DNA from: Massilia solisilvae
GTDB lineage: Bacteria; Pseudomonadota; Gammaproteobacteria; Burkholderiales; Burkholderiaceae_D
Length of the DNA stretch: 64,000 nucleotides
Direction: 5' to 3'
Assembly: GCF_024753215.1 (NCBI RefSeq)
Contig: NZ_JANUGV010000001.1
Location: forward strand, 558,001 to 622,000
The translations under genes were made by a program, and so were the position numbers. Under the pieces are notes generated by a model that was given only the letters and a program-made list of their open reading frames with translations, searched no databases and had not been told where the DNA came from. Below are positions 53,181 to 62,568 of the stretch, piece by piece. The stretch's first letter is position 1; each line of letters opens with the position of its first letter.

Positions 53181-54956
53181 ATGACAACTGCAGACTACCC
53201 GTTACCCGTGCAACAACATGGCGGAACCCGGCAAGCGGAAGGCTTTGCGACGCCTCAGCAGGACAAAAGACTGCAATGCGCACGTTTTCCGCCCCCACGC
53301 GTTTTGCCTGTCATCTTTTTGCCGGGAATCATGGGATCGAATCTGCGCTTGAGTGCGCAGCGGCAACAGGAACTGAAGCAGAAGGATAACATCGCTTGGC
53401 GGCCGGACAGTCTTGGTGCTTCCAACATTCGCAGGAACGCGCAAGACAGACCACGCGACCGACAACTCAGGCTAGACCCGTTGCAGACAACTGTGGACAT
53501 CTACGACCTGTCGGGGCCGAGCGAGGTTAATGGTGACGGTCGCCATGTCAACGTGGAGCTCGACGGCAGTTTTCATTCCCCGCTATTGATGGATGACCTG
53601 CCTACGGCAACCAACGGTCGAACCGCCGTGCAAAAGGCACGGGCGCGTGGATGGGGCGAAGTCTTCTTTAAGAGCTATGGACAGTTGCTCCAGCACCTCG
53701 AGTCGCGCTTGAACAATACGTTCTCCGAAGGCGAATTGCGACAGGAGTGGCGCGACGTGGTCGGGGTTGACCCAAGTGTCTGGGGCGCGGATCAACGCCT
53801 GCCGCTGCAAGCGTTGAGCGAGGACGAACTCAAGAAGGTCGCCATGGACTGCTGGTTTGCGGTGTACGCATTTGGCTATAACTGGCTGCAATCCAATGGC
53901 GATAGCGCGAAGATCATCGCCAAGCGCATCGAACAGGTTATCGGCGATCTGACTCGGTCAGGTTATGAGTGCAACCAGGTCATCGTCGTGACGCACTCCA
54001 TGGGTGGCCTGGTTGGCCGGGCGCTGATTCACCCGAAATATGGAAATTTGCAGGACAAGGTGCTGGGCATCGTTCATGGCGTAATGCCCGCGATCGGCGC
54101 GCCAGCCGCGTACAAGCGCATGAGAGCCGGATTCGAGGATCCTGGCATGATGAGCAGCCCAACTGAAAGCCTCGGCGCGAAAGTGGCAGGAAATTTTGGC
54201 GATGAGGTTACAGCTGTGCTGGCGAATGCTCCGGGCGGACTGCAACTATTGCCGACAGAGTCTTATGGCAATGGCTGGCTACGTGTGAAGCACAATGGGT
54301 GCGACCTCGATTCATGGCCGAAACAGGGGGATCCATATAAAGAAATCTACAAGACACGCGGGAAATGGTATTCCCTGTTCCGCGAAGAATGGATCAACCC
54401 GTCGGGCTGGCCTCAGGATAGAGGCGGAGGAACGTTCGAACGGACGTGCAACTATGTTGAGAAAGCCCAGAATTTCCACCAAACCATCGCTAACACATTT
54501 CATCCTAACAGCTATGCACATTATGGCGCCGATCCGGGGCGGCAAAGCTTCGGCGAGGTCGTATGGGAAATCGACAAGAACTGCGCCGACCCCAATGGCT
54601 GGCAGGAATGGCCGATCCTTAGCGATACACGCCAAGGTAGCGTTGAACTTGTTCGTCGGAAAGATAACTCTGATAACAAGGCATTCAGCCCATGGATCGC
54701 TACGCCACGCATGCCGCAGGCGGGGGGTAGCGAAATCGCCGAGTCGATTCATGCCTCAATCCGTCCACCCTCGGCGTCCGGTGACCAGACGGTTCCTATC
54801 CGATCTGCCGACTATCAGTTGACAAGTGGAGTGCTCAAGGGGGTGTTTCGCCAGATTGGCTATGAACACCAGTCAAGCTGCAAAGATCCGCGGGCCATCG
54901 CTGCGACCTTGTACAGCATTGTCCGCGTCGCGCAGACAGCAACGTGGAAATGCTGA
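53181..54956 (+). CDS. Alpha/beta-hydrolase phospholipase, putative type VI Tle-like effector
   Basis: 591 residues from the ATG at 53181 (AAGGTGA upstream); GTG starts at 53136 and 53148 are weaker. After LPVIFLPGIMGSNLRL comes the nucleophile elbow VTHSMGGLVGRALI (Ser273). Later GDQTVP (Asp535) and YEHQSSC (His563) complete a plausible triad. No signal peptide. The neighbour is a Tli4-like lipoprotein, so this is best read as an antibacterial lipase effector. No VgrG, PAAR or T6SS structural gene is in the window. The region is visibly AT-richer than its surroundings, suggesting transfer. Exact Tle class is uncertain. Confidence 0.82.
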   Translation: MTTADYPLPVQQHGGTRQAEGFATPQQDKRLQCARFPPPRVLPVIFLPGIMGSNLRLSAQRQQELKQKDNIAWRPDSLGASNIRRNAQDRPRDRQLRLDPLQTTVDIYDLSGPSEVNGDGRHVNVELDGSFHSPLLMDDLPTATNGRTAVQKARARGWGEVFFKSYGQLLQHLESRLNNTFSEGELRQEWRDVVGVDPSVWGADQRLPLQALSEDELKKVAMDCWFAVYAFGYNWLQSNGDSAKIIAKRIEQVIGDLTRSGYECNQVIVVTHSMGGLVGRALIHPKYGNLQDKVLGIVHGVMPAIGAPAAYKRMRAGFEDPGMMSSPTESLGAKVAGNFGDEVTAVLANAPGGLQLLPTESYGNGWLRVKHNGCDLDSWPKQGDPYKEIYKTRGKWYSLFREEWINPSGWPQDRGGGTFERTCNYVEKAQNFHQTIANTFHPNSYAHYGADPGRQSFGEVVWEIDKNCADPNGWQEWPILSDTRQGSVELVRRKDNSDNKAFSPWIATPRMPQAGGSEIAESIHASIRPPSASGDQTVPIRSADYQLTSGVLKGVFRQIGYEHQSSCKDPRAIAATLYSIVRVAQTATWKC

Positions 54957-54967
54957 AAGGCATACTG

Positions 54968-56407
54968 ATGAACACCGCCATCGGACGCCTGGTCCTCGTT
55001 TCTTTCGCCGCTGCGATGTTGATTCAGACCGCTTGTAACAGTAGTCAAAAAGAATGGAAGACATCAAAAATGATTACCCTTACTTCCCGCCTGCAATCGA
55101 TGTTTGAGAGAACAAAGACTGTGTGCTTCGGGCGCTTTATGGTAGATGTGCCGGCGTCAGCTACAGTCGTATGGGGCGATGCAGCTGTTTCGTTAGGCGT
55201 GAACGTCTACCCCGGTGGATTCGATGAGGTCCAATTGATGGCTCAGAAGTTCATTGAAGAGCTAAAGAGCGAAAAGGCAATATATCACAACGATGTCCCT
55301 TTGCTGATTTCAGTTGACCGCGTAAGCCAGCCTGAAGGAAGAATCGTTACCGGTTACGATGGCTTTGAGGCCATCAATGACCTTAGAATTAACGGGTACT
55401 TTAAACTGAAGGACGATGGCCTTATTATCGATGCGCGTCCCTTGAAAGACCGTAAAGATGCGGTCATCGCAAACATCACGAGCATTGCCCGACGCCTACG
55501 ACAGAGGACTGAAGACGAAATCCCTGCCGAACCCGGTAATTGCATCGAACACGCATTCTTGAGCGACAAGCCAAATCCGACGTCGGACGATCTTCTCGAA
55601 CATATCCGGGTCGGATTCCGCTTGAAGGAGTTCCCGGACGCGCACTTCTCGATCTATGTCGCGCCGTCGAATCCCCATGATCCTGAAGGCGATTCGCTTG
55701 AAACGCAGACGAAGCGCTTTTTCGAAGACCCGGCAACACCGGACGAAAAAAAGATGCTTGCCGCGATCAAGGTCTTGCGCCGCAGCGCCCGGCAGATCCA
55801 CGACTGGCACACGGGCTTTGAAGCACTCATGCGTATGCCGGACGAGGATGGGTCACACGCACACCACGAGTTCCAGATGAAATTTACTGGCGTCCCGCAC
55901 GACGTGTTGCAACCGTATGCCGATATCCAGTTTCAGACTGGTGTGGCGAACGACGCCGCAGGTGCGACGAAGGCGGGCCTCACGGACGAAGAGGCGATCG
56001 CGGTCTGGGACAAAATCACCAGTACCATTCGCGTGCGGCCGACGGGTTCTGCTGCAGTAGCGACAAGCGAGGCTGATCAGGCCCCCAGGCTGCTACTGGG
56101 AGAACTGGCGGCCACCGGACGGGTATGCCCGCAAACCGGGTGGTGGGAGTCCGCCGAACCAGGCGAGGTGCAGGGTGGCCGCCGCCAGCACTTCAAGGCC
56201 GGCGAACGCATGCCGCGCGTTGTCCTGCTCGGAGAACCGTCATTGTGGCAAAGGCTCAAGGGCCAACGGTCTGCTTCTTACAGCATGGCGACCATGTGGA
56301 AGCTTGTGGACTATGCGCCACCGGCGCCACCAACGATCGCACAAGCGGCCACCGACACCAGCCAGGGCCAGGGCCGGGACGATGTGGCGCCACGAAAGGA
56401 CGGTTGA
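54968..56407 (+). CDS. Tli4-like type VI immunity protein
   Basis: 479 residues from the ATG at 54968, with AAAGG seven bases upstream, 11 bases after the effector stop; GTG 54944 and ATG 54950 overlap the effector end. The N-terminal signal (MNTAIGRLVLVSFAAAMLIQTAC) looks like a lipoprotein signal although the -3 residue is unusual. CFGRFMVDVPASATV matches the opening of Tli4 immunity proteins. The C-terminal CPQTGWWESAEPGEVQGGRRQHFKAGERMP is the module often appended to such proteins. It should protect the periplasm from the phospholipase. It has the same AT-rich composition as the effector, rising in GC towards the 3' end. Confidence 0.85.
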   Translation: MNTAIGRLVLVSFAAAMLIQTACNSSQKEWKTSKMITLTSRLQSMFERTKTVCFGRFMVDVPASATVVWGDAAVSLGVNVYPGGFDEVQLMAQKFIEELKSEKAIYHNDVPLLISVDRVSQPEGRIVTGYDGFEAINDLRINGYFKLKDDGLIIDARPLKDRKDAVIANITSIARRLRQRTEDEIPAEPGNCIEHAFLSDKPNPTSDDLLEHIRVGFRLKEFPDAHFSIYVAPSNPHDPEGDSLETQTKRFFEDPATPDEKKMLAAIKVLRRSARQIHDWHTGFEALMRMPDEDGSHAHHEFQMKFTGVPHDVLQPYADIQFQTGVANDAAGATKAGLTDEEAIAVWDKITSTIRVRPTGSAAVATSEADQAPRLLLGELAATGRVCPQTGWWESAEPGEVQGGRRQHFKAGERMPRVVLLGEPSLWQRLKGQRSASYSMATMWKLVDYAPPAPPTIAQAATDTSQGQGRDDVAPRKDG

Positions 56408-56473
56408 GCGACCCGCAATGCGAATCGGCGGCGTCGACGTCCAGCTAACGCAATTCCGGCCTGCTGGCACTGG

Positions 56474-56506
56474 TTGAACGCGTGGGCGGGAATCCGCCCA
56501 CCCTAC
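56474..56506. repeat. Family A repeat, single copy
   Basis: TTGAACGCGTGGGCGGG to CCCACCCTAC. It lies between the immunity gene stop and the efflux operon terminator, in the convergent gap. Confidence 0.82.
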
Positions 56507-56514
56507 ATTCGCGC

Positions 56515-56554
56515 CAAAAAAGAAAAAAGGGTTCCGGCTTGCGCGGGAACCCTT
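56515..56554 (-). terminator. Terminator of the efflux operon, built on a family B core
   Basis: On the minus strand AAGGGTTCC and GGAACCCTT pair around CGCGCAAGCC, followed by TTTTTTCTTTTTT. The stem and loop match the central part of a family B repeat. It lies 20 bases past the outer-membrane factor stop. Confidence 0.85.
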
Positions 56555-56573
56555 GGTTGCGGATGCGGCAGGC

Positions 56574-58004
56574 TTATGCCCCCGGCGTCGCCGTCCCGCT
56601 CCAGCCGCCACCGAGCACGCGGTACAGCGTGACCTGGTTCTGCAGCCGCGCCAGGTTGGCCTGCACTGCCGTCAACTGGGCCTGGAACAGCGAACGCTGG
56701 GCGTCCAGCAGGTCGAGGTAGCTGGCGGTGCCGGTGCGGTAGCGCTGGTTGACCAGGCTGAAGCGGTTTGCCTCGGTGTCGGCCGAGCTGCGCGCGGCGC
56801 GCAGCTGCTCGGCGAACGTGGCCTGGCCGGCCAGCGCGTCGGACACCTCGCGGAACGCGGTCTGGATCGAGCGCTCGTACTGCGCCACCGCGATGTCGCG
56901 CCCGGCCTTGGCCGATTCGACGCCGGCACGGGTACGGCCGAAGTCGAAGATCGGCATCGTGATGTTCTGCTGGAACTGCCAGCCATACGAGCCGCTGGAG
57001 AACAGGTTCGACAACTGCGTGCTGGCGCTGCCGCCGTTCGCGGTCAGGGCGATGCGCGGGAAGTAGGCCGCGCGCGCCGCGCCGATGTTGGCGTTGGCGG
57101 CGATCAGCTGCTGCTCGGCGGCGCGGATGTCCGGGCGCTCGGCCAGCAGGTCCGACGGCAGGCCGGCCGGCAGGTCGGGCAGGTTGGTCGCGGCCAGCGT
57201 GCTACCAGCCGGCAGCGCGCCCGGGATCGGCTGGCCGATCAGGAGCGTGAGCAGGTTGTCGTCCTGCGCGCGCTGGCGCAGCTGTTGCTGCAGCACGAAG
57301 CGGGCGTTGTCCACCAGCGACTGCGCCGAGTCCAGGTCGATGCGCGAGGCCACGCCGTTCTCGAAGCGCAGGCGGATCAGGCGCAGCGACTCTTCGCGCG
57401 TCTTGAGCGTGTCGCGGGTGAGGGCGAGCTGCTCGTCGTCGGCCAGGGCCAGCAGGTAGGCGTTGGCGACCGAGGCGATCAGGCTGATCTGCGCCGACTT
57501 GCGCGCTTCCTCGGTGGCCAGGAACTGCGCCAGCGCCGCCTGCGACAGGTTGCGCACGCGCCCGAACAGGTCGAGCTCGAAGGCGGACACGCCGATGCCG
57601 GCCTGGTACACGCTCGTGATCGTGTCAACGCCGTTGACCTGGGTGCTCTGGCGGTTGCCGTTGAAGGCGGCCGACAGCGCCGGGAACTGCTGCGAGCGCG
57701 TGATCTGGTACTGCGCGCGTACCTGTTCGATGTTGGCGATCGAGATGCGCAGGTCGCGGTTGTTGGTCAGCGCGATGTTGATCAGCTGCTGCAGGCGCGG
57801 GTCGGTAAAGAACTGCTGCCAGGCGATCGTGGCAGGCGCCTGGGCCGCCACCGGGTTGCCGCTGGCGTTGGTGCCGCCCACGGTCGGGAAGCTGCCGGCC
57901 ACGGGCGCCGCCGGGCGCTCATACTTGGGCGCCAGGTTCACGCAGCCGGCAAGCGCCATGGCCAGGGCCAGCGGCGTGGCGAAGAGCTTGATTTTTCCAA
58001 TCAT
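56574..58004 (-). CDS. RND efflux outer-membrane factor, OprM/NodT family
   Basis: 476 residues with a lipoprotein signal (LFATPLALAMALAGC, Cys21). Two repeats of the outer-membrane efflux fold: FFTDPRLQQLINIALTNNRDLRISIANIEQVRAQYQITRS, and QLIAANANIGAARAAYFPRIALTANGG with LPDLPAGLPSDLLAERPDI between them. It forms the exit duct for the pump. It overlaps the transporter gene by 4 bases. Confidence 0.95.
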   Translation of the reverse strand: MIGKIKLFATPLALAMALAGCVNLAPKYERPAAPVAGSFPTVGGTNASGNPVAAQAPATIAWQQFFTDPRLQQLINIALTNNRDLRISIANIEQVRAQYQITRSQQFPALSAAFNGNRQSTQVNGVDTITSVYQAGIGVSAFELDLFGRVRNLSQAALAQFLATEEARKSAQISLIASVANAYLLALADDEQLALTRDTLKTREESLRLIRLRFENGVASRIDLDSAQSLVDNARFVLQQQLRQRAQDDNLLTLLIGQPIPGALPAGSTLAATNLPDLPAGLPSDLLAERPDIRAAEQQLIAANANIGAARAAYFPRIALTANGGSASTQLSNLFSSGSYGWQFQQNITMPIFDFGRTRAGVESAKAGRDIAVAQYERSIQTAFREVSDALAGQATFAEQLRAARSSADTEANRFSLVNQRYRTGTASYLDLLDAQRSLFQAQLTAVQANLARLQNQVTLYRVLGGGWSGTATPGA

Positions 58005-61000
58005 ATTTTTTCCTCGATTTGGGCCGCGGCTTCCTGCTCGTGCGCATACATTTTGCGCTGGCGCTCGCTGCCCTTGAAAATGCTGCGGATCACGACGAAG
58101 AACACCGGCACGAAGAACACGCCGAGCGCGGTGGCGGCCAGCATGCCGCCCATCACGCCGGTGCCGATCGCGCGTTGCGAGGCCGCGCCCGCACCGCCGG
58201 CGATCACCAGCGGCAGCACGCCCAGGATGAAGGCCATCGACGTCATCAGGATCGGGCGGAAGCGCAGGTGGCAGGCCTTGATCGCCGCTTCCACCACCGA
58301 CATGCCCTGCGCCTGCAGGTCTTTGGCGAACTCGATGATCAGCACCGCGTTCTTTGCGCCCAGGCCGATGATCGTGATCAGGCCCACCTTGAAGTACACG
58401 TCGTTGGGCAGCCCGCGCATGGTGGCCGCCAGCAGCGCGCCGAGCACGCCCAGCGGCACTACCAGCAGCACCGCCACCGGGATCGACCAGCTTTCATACA
58501 GCGCGGCCAAGGCCAGGAACACGGCCAGCAGCGAGAAGCCGATCAGCACGAACACGGTCGAGCCGGCGAGGATCTCCTCGCGCGACTGGCCGGTCCATTC
58601 GAACGCAAAGCCGGCCGGCAGCTGGCCCGCCAGGCGCTCCATCTCGGCCAGCGCCTCGCCCGACGAGTGGCCCGGGGCCGGTTCGCCGGTGATGCTCATG
58701 GCCGGGTAGCCGTTGTAGCGCACGGTCTGCATCGGGCCGGTAACCCAGTGCGTGGTCGCGAATGCCGACAGCGGCACCGGCTGGCCCTTGGTGTTGAGCG
58801 CGTTGATCTTCAACAGGTCTCCCGGCTGCATGCGCGACGGCGCGTCGGCCTGCACCACCACCCGCTGCAGGCGGCCGGCGTTCGGGAAGTCGTTGATGTA
58901 GCTTGACCCCAGCGTGGTCGAGATCGCGGTGTTGATCGCGTCAAAGGTCACGCCCAGCGCCTGCGCCTTGTCGCGGTCGATATCGAGCGACAGCTGCGGT
59001 GCGTCTTCCAGGCCTTCCGGACGGATGCCGGTCAGCACCGGGCTCTTCATCGCCATGCCCAGCAGCTGATTGCGCGCGGCGAGCAGGGCGTTGTGGCCGG
59101 CGCCGCCGCGGTCCTGCAGGCGGAACGAGAAGCCGGCGCCGCGGCCCAGTTCGGGAATCGGCGGCGGGCTGATCGCGAAGATGAACGCGTCGCGCAGGCC
59201 CATCAGGCGGCCGGTGATGCGGCCGGCCAGGTCTTGCGCACTGTGGCCTGCGCCTTTGCGCTCGTCCCACGGTTTCAGGATGATGAAGCCCAGGCCCATG
59301 TTCTGGCCCTGGCCGGAGAACGAGAAGCCGGTCACGGCCACCATGTCCGACACCTCCGGCTGCTTGAGGATGAAGTCCTCGGCCTGGTTCAGCACGGCGC
59401 GGGTACGCTCCGCGGTGGCGCCCGGCGGCAGCTGGATGTTGGCGATGATGTAGCCCTGGTCCTCGTTCGGCAGGAACGAGTTGGGCATGCGGGTGAAGAT
59501 CAGCGCGACCACGGCGGCAACGACGCCGAACACCACCATGGCGCGGCCGGTGCGGCGCAGGATGCGCGCGACCAGGCTTTCATAGTCGCGGGCGCCGCGC
59601 GCAAAGCTGCGGTTGAACCAGCCGAAGAAGCCGCGCTTTTCGATGTGGTGGCCCGCTTCCACGGGTTTGAGCAGGTGCGCGCACAGCGCCGGCGTGAGCG
59701 ACAGCGCCATGAAGGCCGAGAAGGCGATCGAGGACACCATCACCGCCGAGAACTGGCGATAGATGTTGCCGACCGCGCCGGCGAAGAACGCCAGCGGCAC
59801 GAACACGGAGATCAGCACCACGGTCACGCCGATGATGGCGCCCGAAATCTGGCTCATCGCCTTGCGCGTGGCCAGCAGCGGCGGCAAGCCTTCCTCGCTC
59901 ATGATGCGCTCGACGTTCTCGACCACCACGATGGCGTCGTCCACCACGATACCGATCACCAGCACCATGCCGAACATGGTCAGCACGTTGATCGAGAAGC
60001 CGAGCGCGAGCAGGGTCGCGAACGAGCCGAGCAGCGCGACCGGCACCACGATGGTCGGAATCAGGGTGTAGCGGATGTTCTGCAGGAACAGGTACATCAC
60101 GAGGAACACCAGGAACACGGCCTCGACCAGGGTTTCCACCACTTGCTTGATCGAGATGTCGATGAACTTCGTGCTGTCGTAAGGAATCGAGTACTTCATG
60201 CCTTTCGGGAAGTACTTGGACAGCTCCTGCATGCGGGCCTTGATCAGGTTGCCGGTCTGGAGCGCGTTACCGGTCGGCGACAGCTGCACGCCGATGCCGG
60301 TGGACGAGCGCCCGTTCAGGCGCGCGCTGGTGGCGTAGCTCTGGCCGCCGATCTCGATGCGGGCCACGTCCTTGAGCCGCACGGTCGAGCCGTCCGGGTT
60401 GGCGCGCAGCACGATGTTGCCGAACTGCTCGATGGTCGACAACTGGCCGGTGACCACCACGGTGGCCGTGATCTGCTGCCCGGCGGCCAGCGGCAGGTCG
60501 CCGATGGTGCCGGATGCGACCTGGGCGTTCTGCTGGCGGATCGCGTTGTTCACGTCGTTGGGCGACAGATTGAAGCCGACCAGCTTGGCCGGGTCGATCC
60601 AGATCCGCATCGCCTTCTCGGTACCAAACAGCTGGGCCTGGCCGACGCCGTCGATACGCTGGATTTCAGGCAGCACGTTGCGCGAGGCATAGTCGCCGAG
60701 CGCGATCGGGTCCCAGTTGGGGTCGTCCGACGAGAGGATGGTAAACAGCAGGAAGTTGGAGCGCGCCTTGTCCACGCGCACGCCCTGCTGGACCACGGCC
60801 TGCGGCAGGCGCGGGGTGGCGCGCGACAGGCGGTTCTGGACGTCCACCTGGGCCAGGTCGGGGTTGGTGCCGGTCTCGAAGCTGATGGTGATCGAGCCGG
60901 TGCCGTTGGCCTGGCTGGTCGATTCCATGTACACCATGCCGGGCGAGCCGTTCATCTCGCGCTCGATGACGGAAATCACCGAGTCCTCGAGGGTCTGAGC

Positions 61001-61159
61001 CGAAGCGCCCGGGTAGGCCACCGAGACCACGATGGTCGGCGGCGCCACGGTCGGGTATTGAGCGATCGGCAATTGCTTGATCGCGACGCCGCCCAGCACC
61101 ATGATGAACAGGGCGATCACCCAGGCAAAGATGGGGCGGTCAATAAAAAAACGTGCCAT
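58001..61159 (-). CDS. RND multidrug efflux transporter, AcrB/MexB type (HAE1)
   Basis: 1052 residues, the typical length. N-terminus MARFFIDRPIFAWVIALFIMVLGG, VAPPTIVVSVAYPGASAQTLEDSV, and the proton-relay Asp pair in IGIVVDDAIVVVENVERI are present. So are GFSFSGQGQNMG and the C-terminal IIGLGAKNAVLIIEFAKD. It is a proton-driven inner-membrane drug exporter with twelve membrane helices. Encoded between the adaptor and the outer-membrane factor. Substrates cannot be read from sequence. Confidence 0.97.
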   Translation of the reverse strand: MARFFIDRPIFAWVIALFIMVLGGVAIKQLPIAQYPTVAPPTIVVSVAYPGASAQTLEDSVISVIEREMNGSPGMVYMESTSQANGTGSITISFETGTNPDLAQVDVQNRLSRATPRLPQAVVQQGVRVDKARSNFLLFTILSSDDPNWDPIALGDYASRNVLPEIQRIDGVGQAQLFGTEKAMRIWIDPAKLVGFNLSPNDVNNAIRQQNAQVASGTIGDLPLAAGQQITATVVVTGQLSTIEQFGNIVLRANPDGSTVRLKDVARIEIGGQSYATSARLNGRSSTGIGVQLSPTGNALQTGNLIKARMQELSKYFPKGMKYSIPYDSTKFIDISIKQVVETLVEAVFLVFLVMYLFLQNIRYTLIPTIVVPVALLGSFATLLALGFSINVLTMFGMVLVIGIVVDDAIVVVENVERIMSEEGLPPLLATRKAMSQISGAIIGVTVVLISVFVPLAFFAGAVGNIYRQFSAVMVSSIAFSAFMALSLTPALCAHLLKPVEAGHHIEKRGFFGWFNRSFARGARDYESLVARILRRTGRAMVVFGVVAAVVALIFTRMPNSFLPNEDQGYIIANIQLPPGATAERTRAVLNQAEDFILKQPEVSDMVAVTGFSFSGQGQNMGLGFIILKPWDERKGAGHSAQDLAGRITGRLMGLRDAFIFAISPPPIPELGRGAGFSFRLQDRGGAGHNALLAARNQLLGMAMKSPVLTGIRPEGLEDAPQLSLDIDRDKAQALGVTFDAINTAISTTLGSSYINDFPNAGRLQRVVVQADAPSRMQPGDLLKINALNTKGQPVPLSAFATTHWVTGPMQTVRYNGYPAMSITGEPAPGHSSGEALAEMERLAGQLPAGFAFEWTGQSREEILAGSTVFVLIGFSLLAVFLALAALYESWSIPVAVLLVVPLGVLGALLAATMRGLPNDVYFKVGLITIIGLGAKNAVLIIEFAKDLQAQGMSVVEAAIKACHLRFRPILMTSMAFILGVLPLVIAGGAGAASQRAIGTGVMGGMLAATALGVFFVPVFFVVIRSIFKGSERQRKMYAHEQEAAAQIEEKI

Positions 61160-61191
61160 TGGAAAATCCTGTTTCTATCCGTTTGCTGCGA

Positions 61192-62403
61192 TTAGCGGCT
61201 GGCGGCCGGGCTTGACGCCTTGGCGGCGGCGCCTTCGGCCGCCGGCGTCCACGGCACCGGCTTGACCGGCGTGCCGGGGGGCAGCATCGCGATTTTCTGG
61301 AAGCCATCGACCATCACCTGCTCGCCGGCCTTCAGGCCGTCGGTGACGACCCAGTCGCTGCCCTGCTGGGACGCGATTTTGACCACGCGCGGGGCCGGCT
61401 TGTTGTCGGCGCCGATCACCATCAGGCTGTCGCCCTGGGCGCCGCCGCGGGTGACGGCTTGCTGCGGCACCAGGATGCCGTTGGGCAGCTCGGCCTGGGC
61501 CACGCGCACGCGCACATACTGGCCCGGCAGCAGCGAGCGGTCCGGGTTCGGCATTTCGGCGCGCAGGGTCAGCTGGCCGGTGCCCTGGTCCACGGTGACG
61601 TCCGAGAACAGCAGGCGGCCCTGGCGCGGCAGCGTGCTGCCGTCATCCAGCACCACGGTCACCGGCATGCCGGACGAGACGTTCTTCTCGCCGGCCTGGC
61701 GGCGCAGGCGCTGCAGCTCGGAAGCGGACTGGGTGATGTTCAGGTACACCTTGTCCAGCTGCTGGATGGTGGCCAGCTGGGTTGCCTCGGTGGCGGATAC
61801 CAGCGCGCCCTCGGTGACCATGGCGCGGCCGATGCGGCCGGCGATCGGCGCATAGACGTTGGCATAGTCATAATTGATCTGGGCGATGCGCAGCGCCGCC
61901 TTGGCCGAGTTCACGTCCGACTCGGCCTGCTTTTGGGCGGCCACGGCGTTGGTGTACTCCTGCTTGCTCACGGCCTCGGCGGCCACCAGCGGCTTGTAGC
62001 GTTCGGCCTGGGCGGTGGCCGACGCCAGCGCGGCCTCCGCCTTGCCCAGCGCGGCCTTGGCCGAGTTGACTTGCGCCTCGTACGGCTGCGGGTCGATCTG
62101 GAACAGCGACTGGCCCTGCTTGACTTCGCTGCCCTCGGTAAACAGGCGCTTGAGCACCACGCCGTTCACGCGCGCGCGCACCTGGGCCACGCGGAACGCG
62201 TCCACGCGCGCCGGCAGTTCAGTCTGCAGCGCGACCGGCTGGAACTTGGTGGTGATGACGCCGACTTCGGGCGCCGGCATCTTGCCGCCGGGGGCGCCGG
62301 GCGCCGCTTCTTTCTGGCCGCAGGCCGACAGCAGGGTCAGCGCCGCCAGGGTGCTCACGGCAACCCGGGTCAGGGACAGGTGGGAGGAGTTTGCAGAACG
62401 CAT
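61192..62403 (-). CDS. RND efflux periplasmic adaptor, AcrA/MexA type
   Basis: 403 residues. Lipoprotein signal LAALTLLSACGQK (lipobox LSAC). Domains in order: lipoyl (RARVNGVVLKRLFTEGSEVKQGQSLFQIDPQPYEAQVNSAKA), coiled-coil hairpin, second lipoyl half (YANVYAPIAGRIGRAMVTEGALV), beta-barrel and membrane-proximal part. Pro/Ala-rich C-terminal tail. It bridges the transporter and the outer-membrane factor. First gene of the leftward operon, divergent from the TetR regulator. Confidence 0.96.
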   Translation of the reverse strand: MRSANSSHLSLTRVAVSTLAALTLLSACGQKEAAPGAPGGKMPAPEVGVITTKFQPVALQTELPARVDAFRVAQVRARVNGVVLKRLFTEGSEVKQGQSLFQIDPQPYEAQVNSAKAALGKAEAALASATAQAERYKPLVAAEAVSKQEYTNAVAAQKQAESDVNSAKAALRIAQINYDYANVYAPIAGRIGRAMVTEGALVSATEATQLATIQQLDKVYLNITQSASELQRLRRQAGEKNVSSGMPVTVVLDDGSTLPRQGRLLFSDVTVDQGTGQLTLRAEMPNPDRSLLPGQYVRVRVAQAELPNGILVPQQAVTRGGAQGDSLMVIGADNKPAPRVVKIASQQGSDWVVTDGLKAGEQVMVDGFQKIAMLPPGTPVKPVPWTPAAEGAAAKASSPAASR

Positions 62404-62510
62404 TCCTTGTGCTTCCTTCTCTTCTTTGTGGACATCAGCAACAAAACCACCCCGGCGGAACGATCCTTGCTCCGCTACGGCGTCGTCACTGGCTTTTACG
62501 AAATTTTGGA

Positions 62511-62531
62511 GATACTATCACGGATGTATGT
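62511..62531 (-). promoter_or_regulatory. Candidate operator between the efflux operon and tetR-type gene
   Basis: On the minus strand ACATACATCCGTGATAGTAT lies in the 165-bp divergent region. It resembles half of the operators of AcrR/TtgR-type repressors as I recall them (CATACAT, CCxTGA). Symmetry is poor, so this is only a candidate. Confidence 0.35.
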
Positions 62532-62568
62532 TTAATGTTTTCAACCCACCAAAAACCGCGGAGTAGGC

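Noticed and set aside
54312..54752. Small antisense frames within the effector gene
   Set aside because: No conserved motif, no ribosome site, and fully covered by the effector frame.
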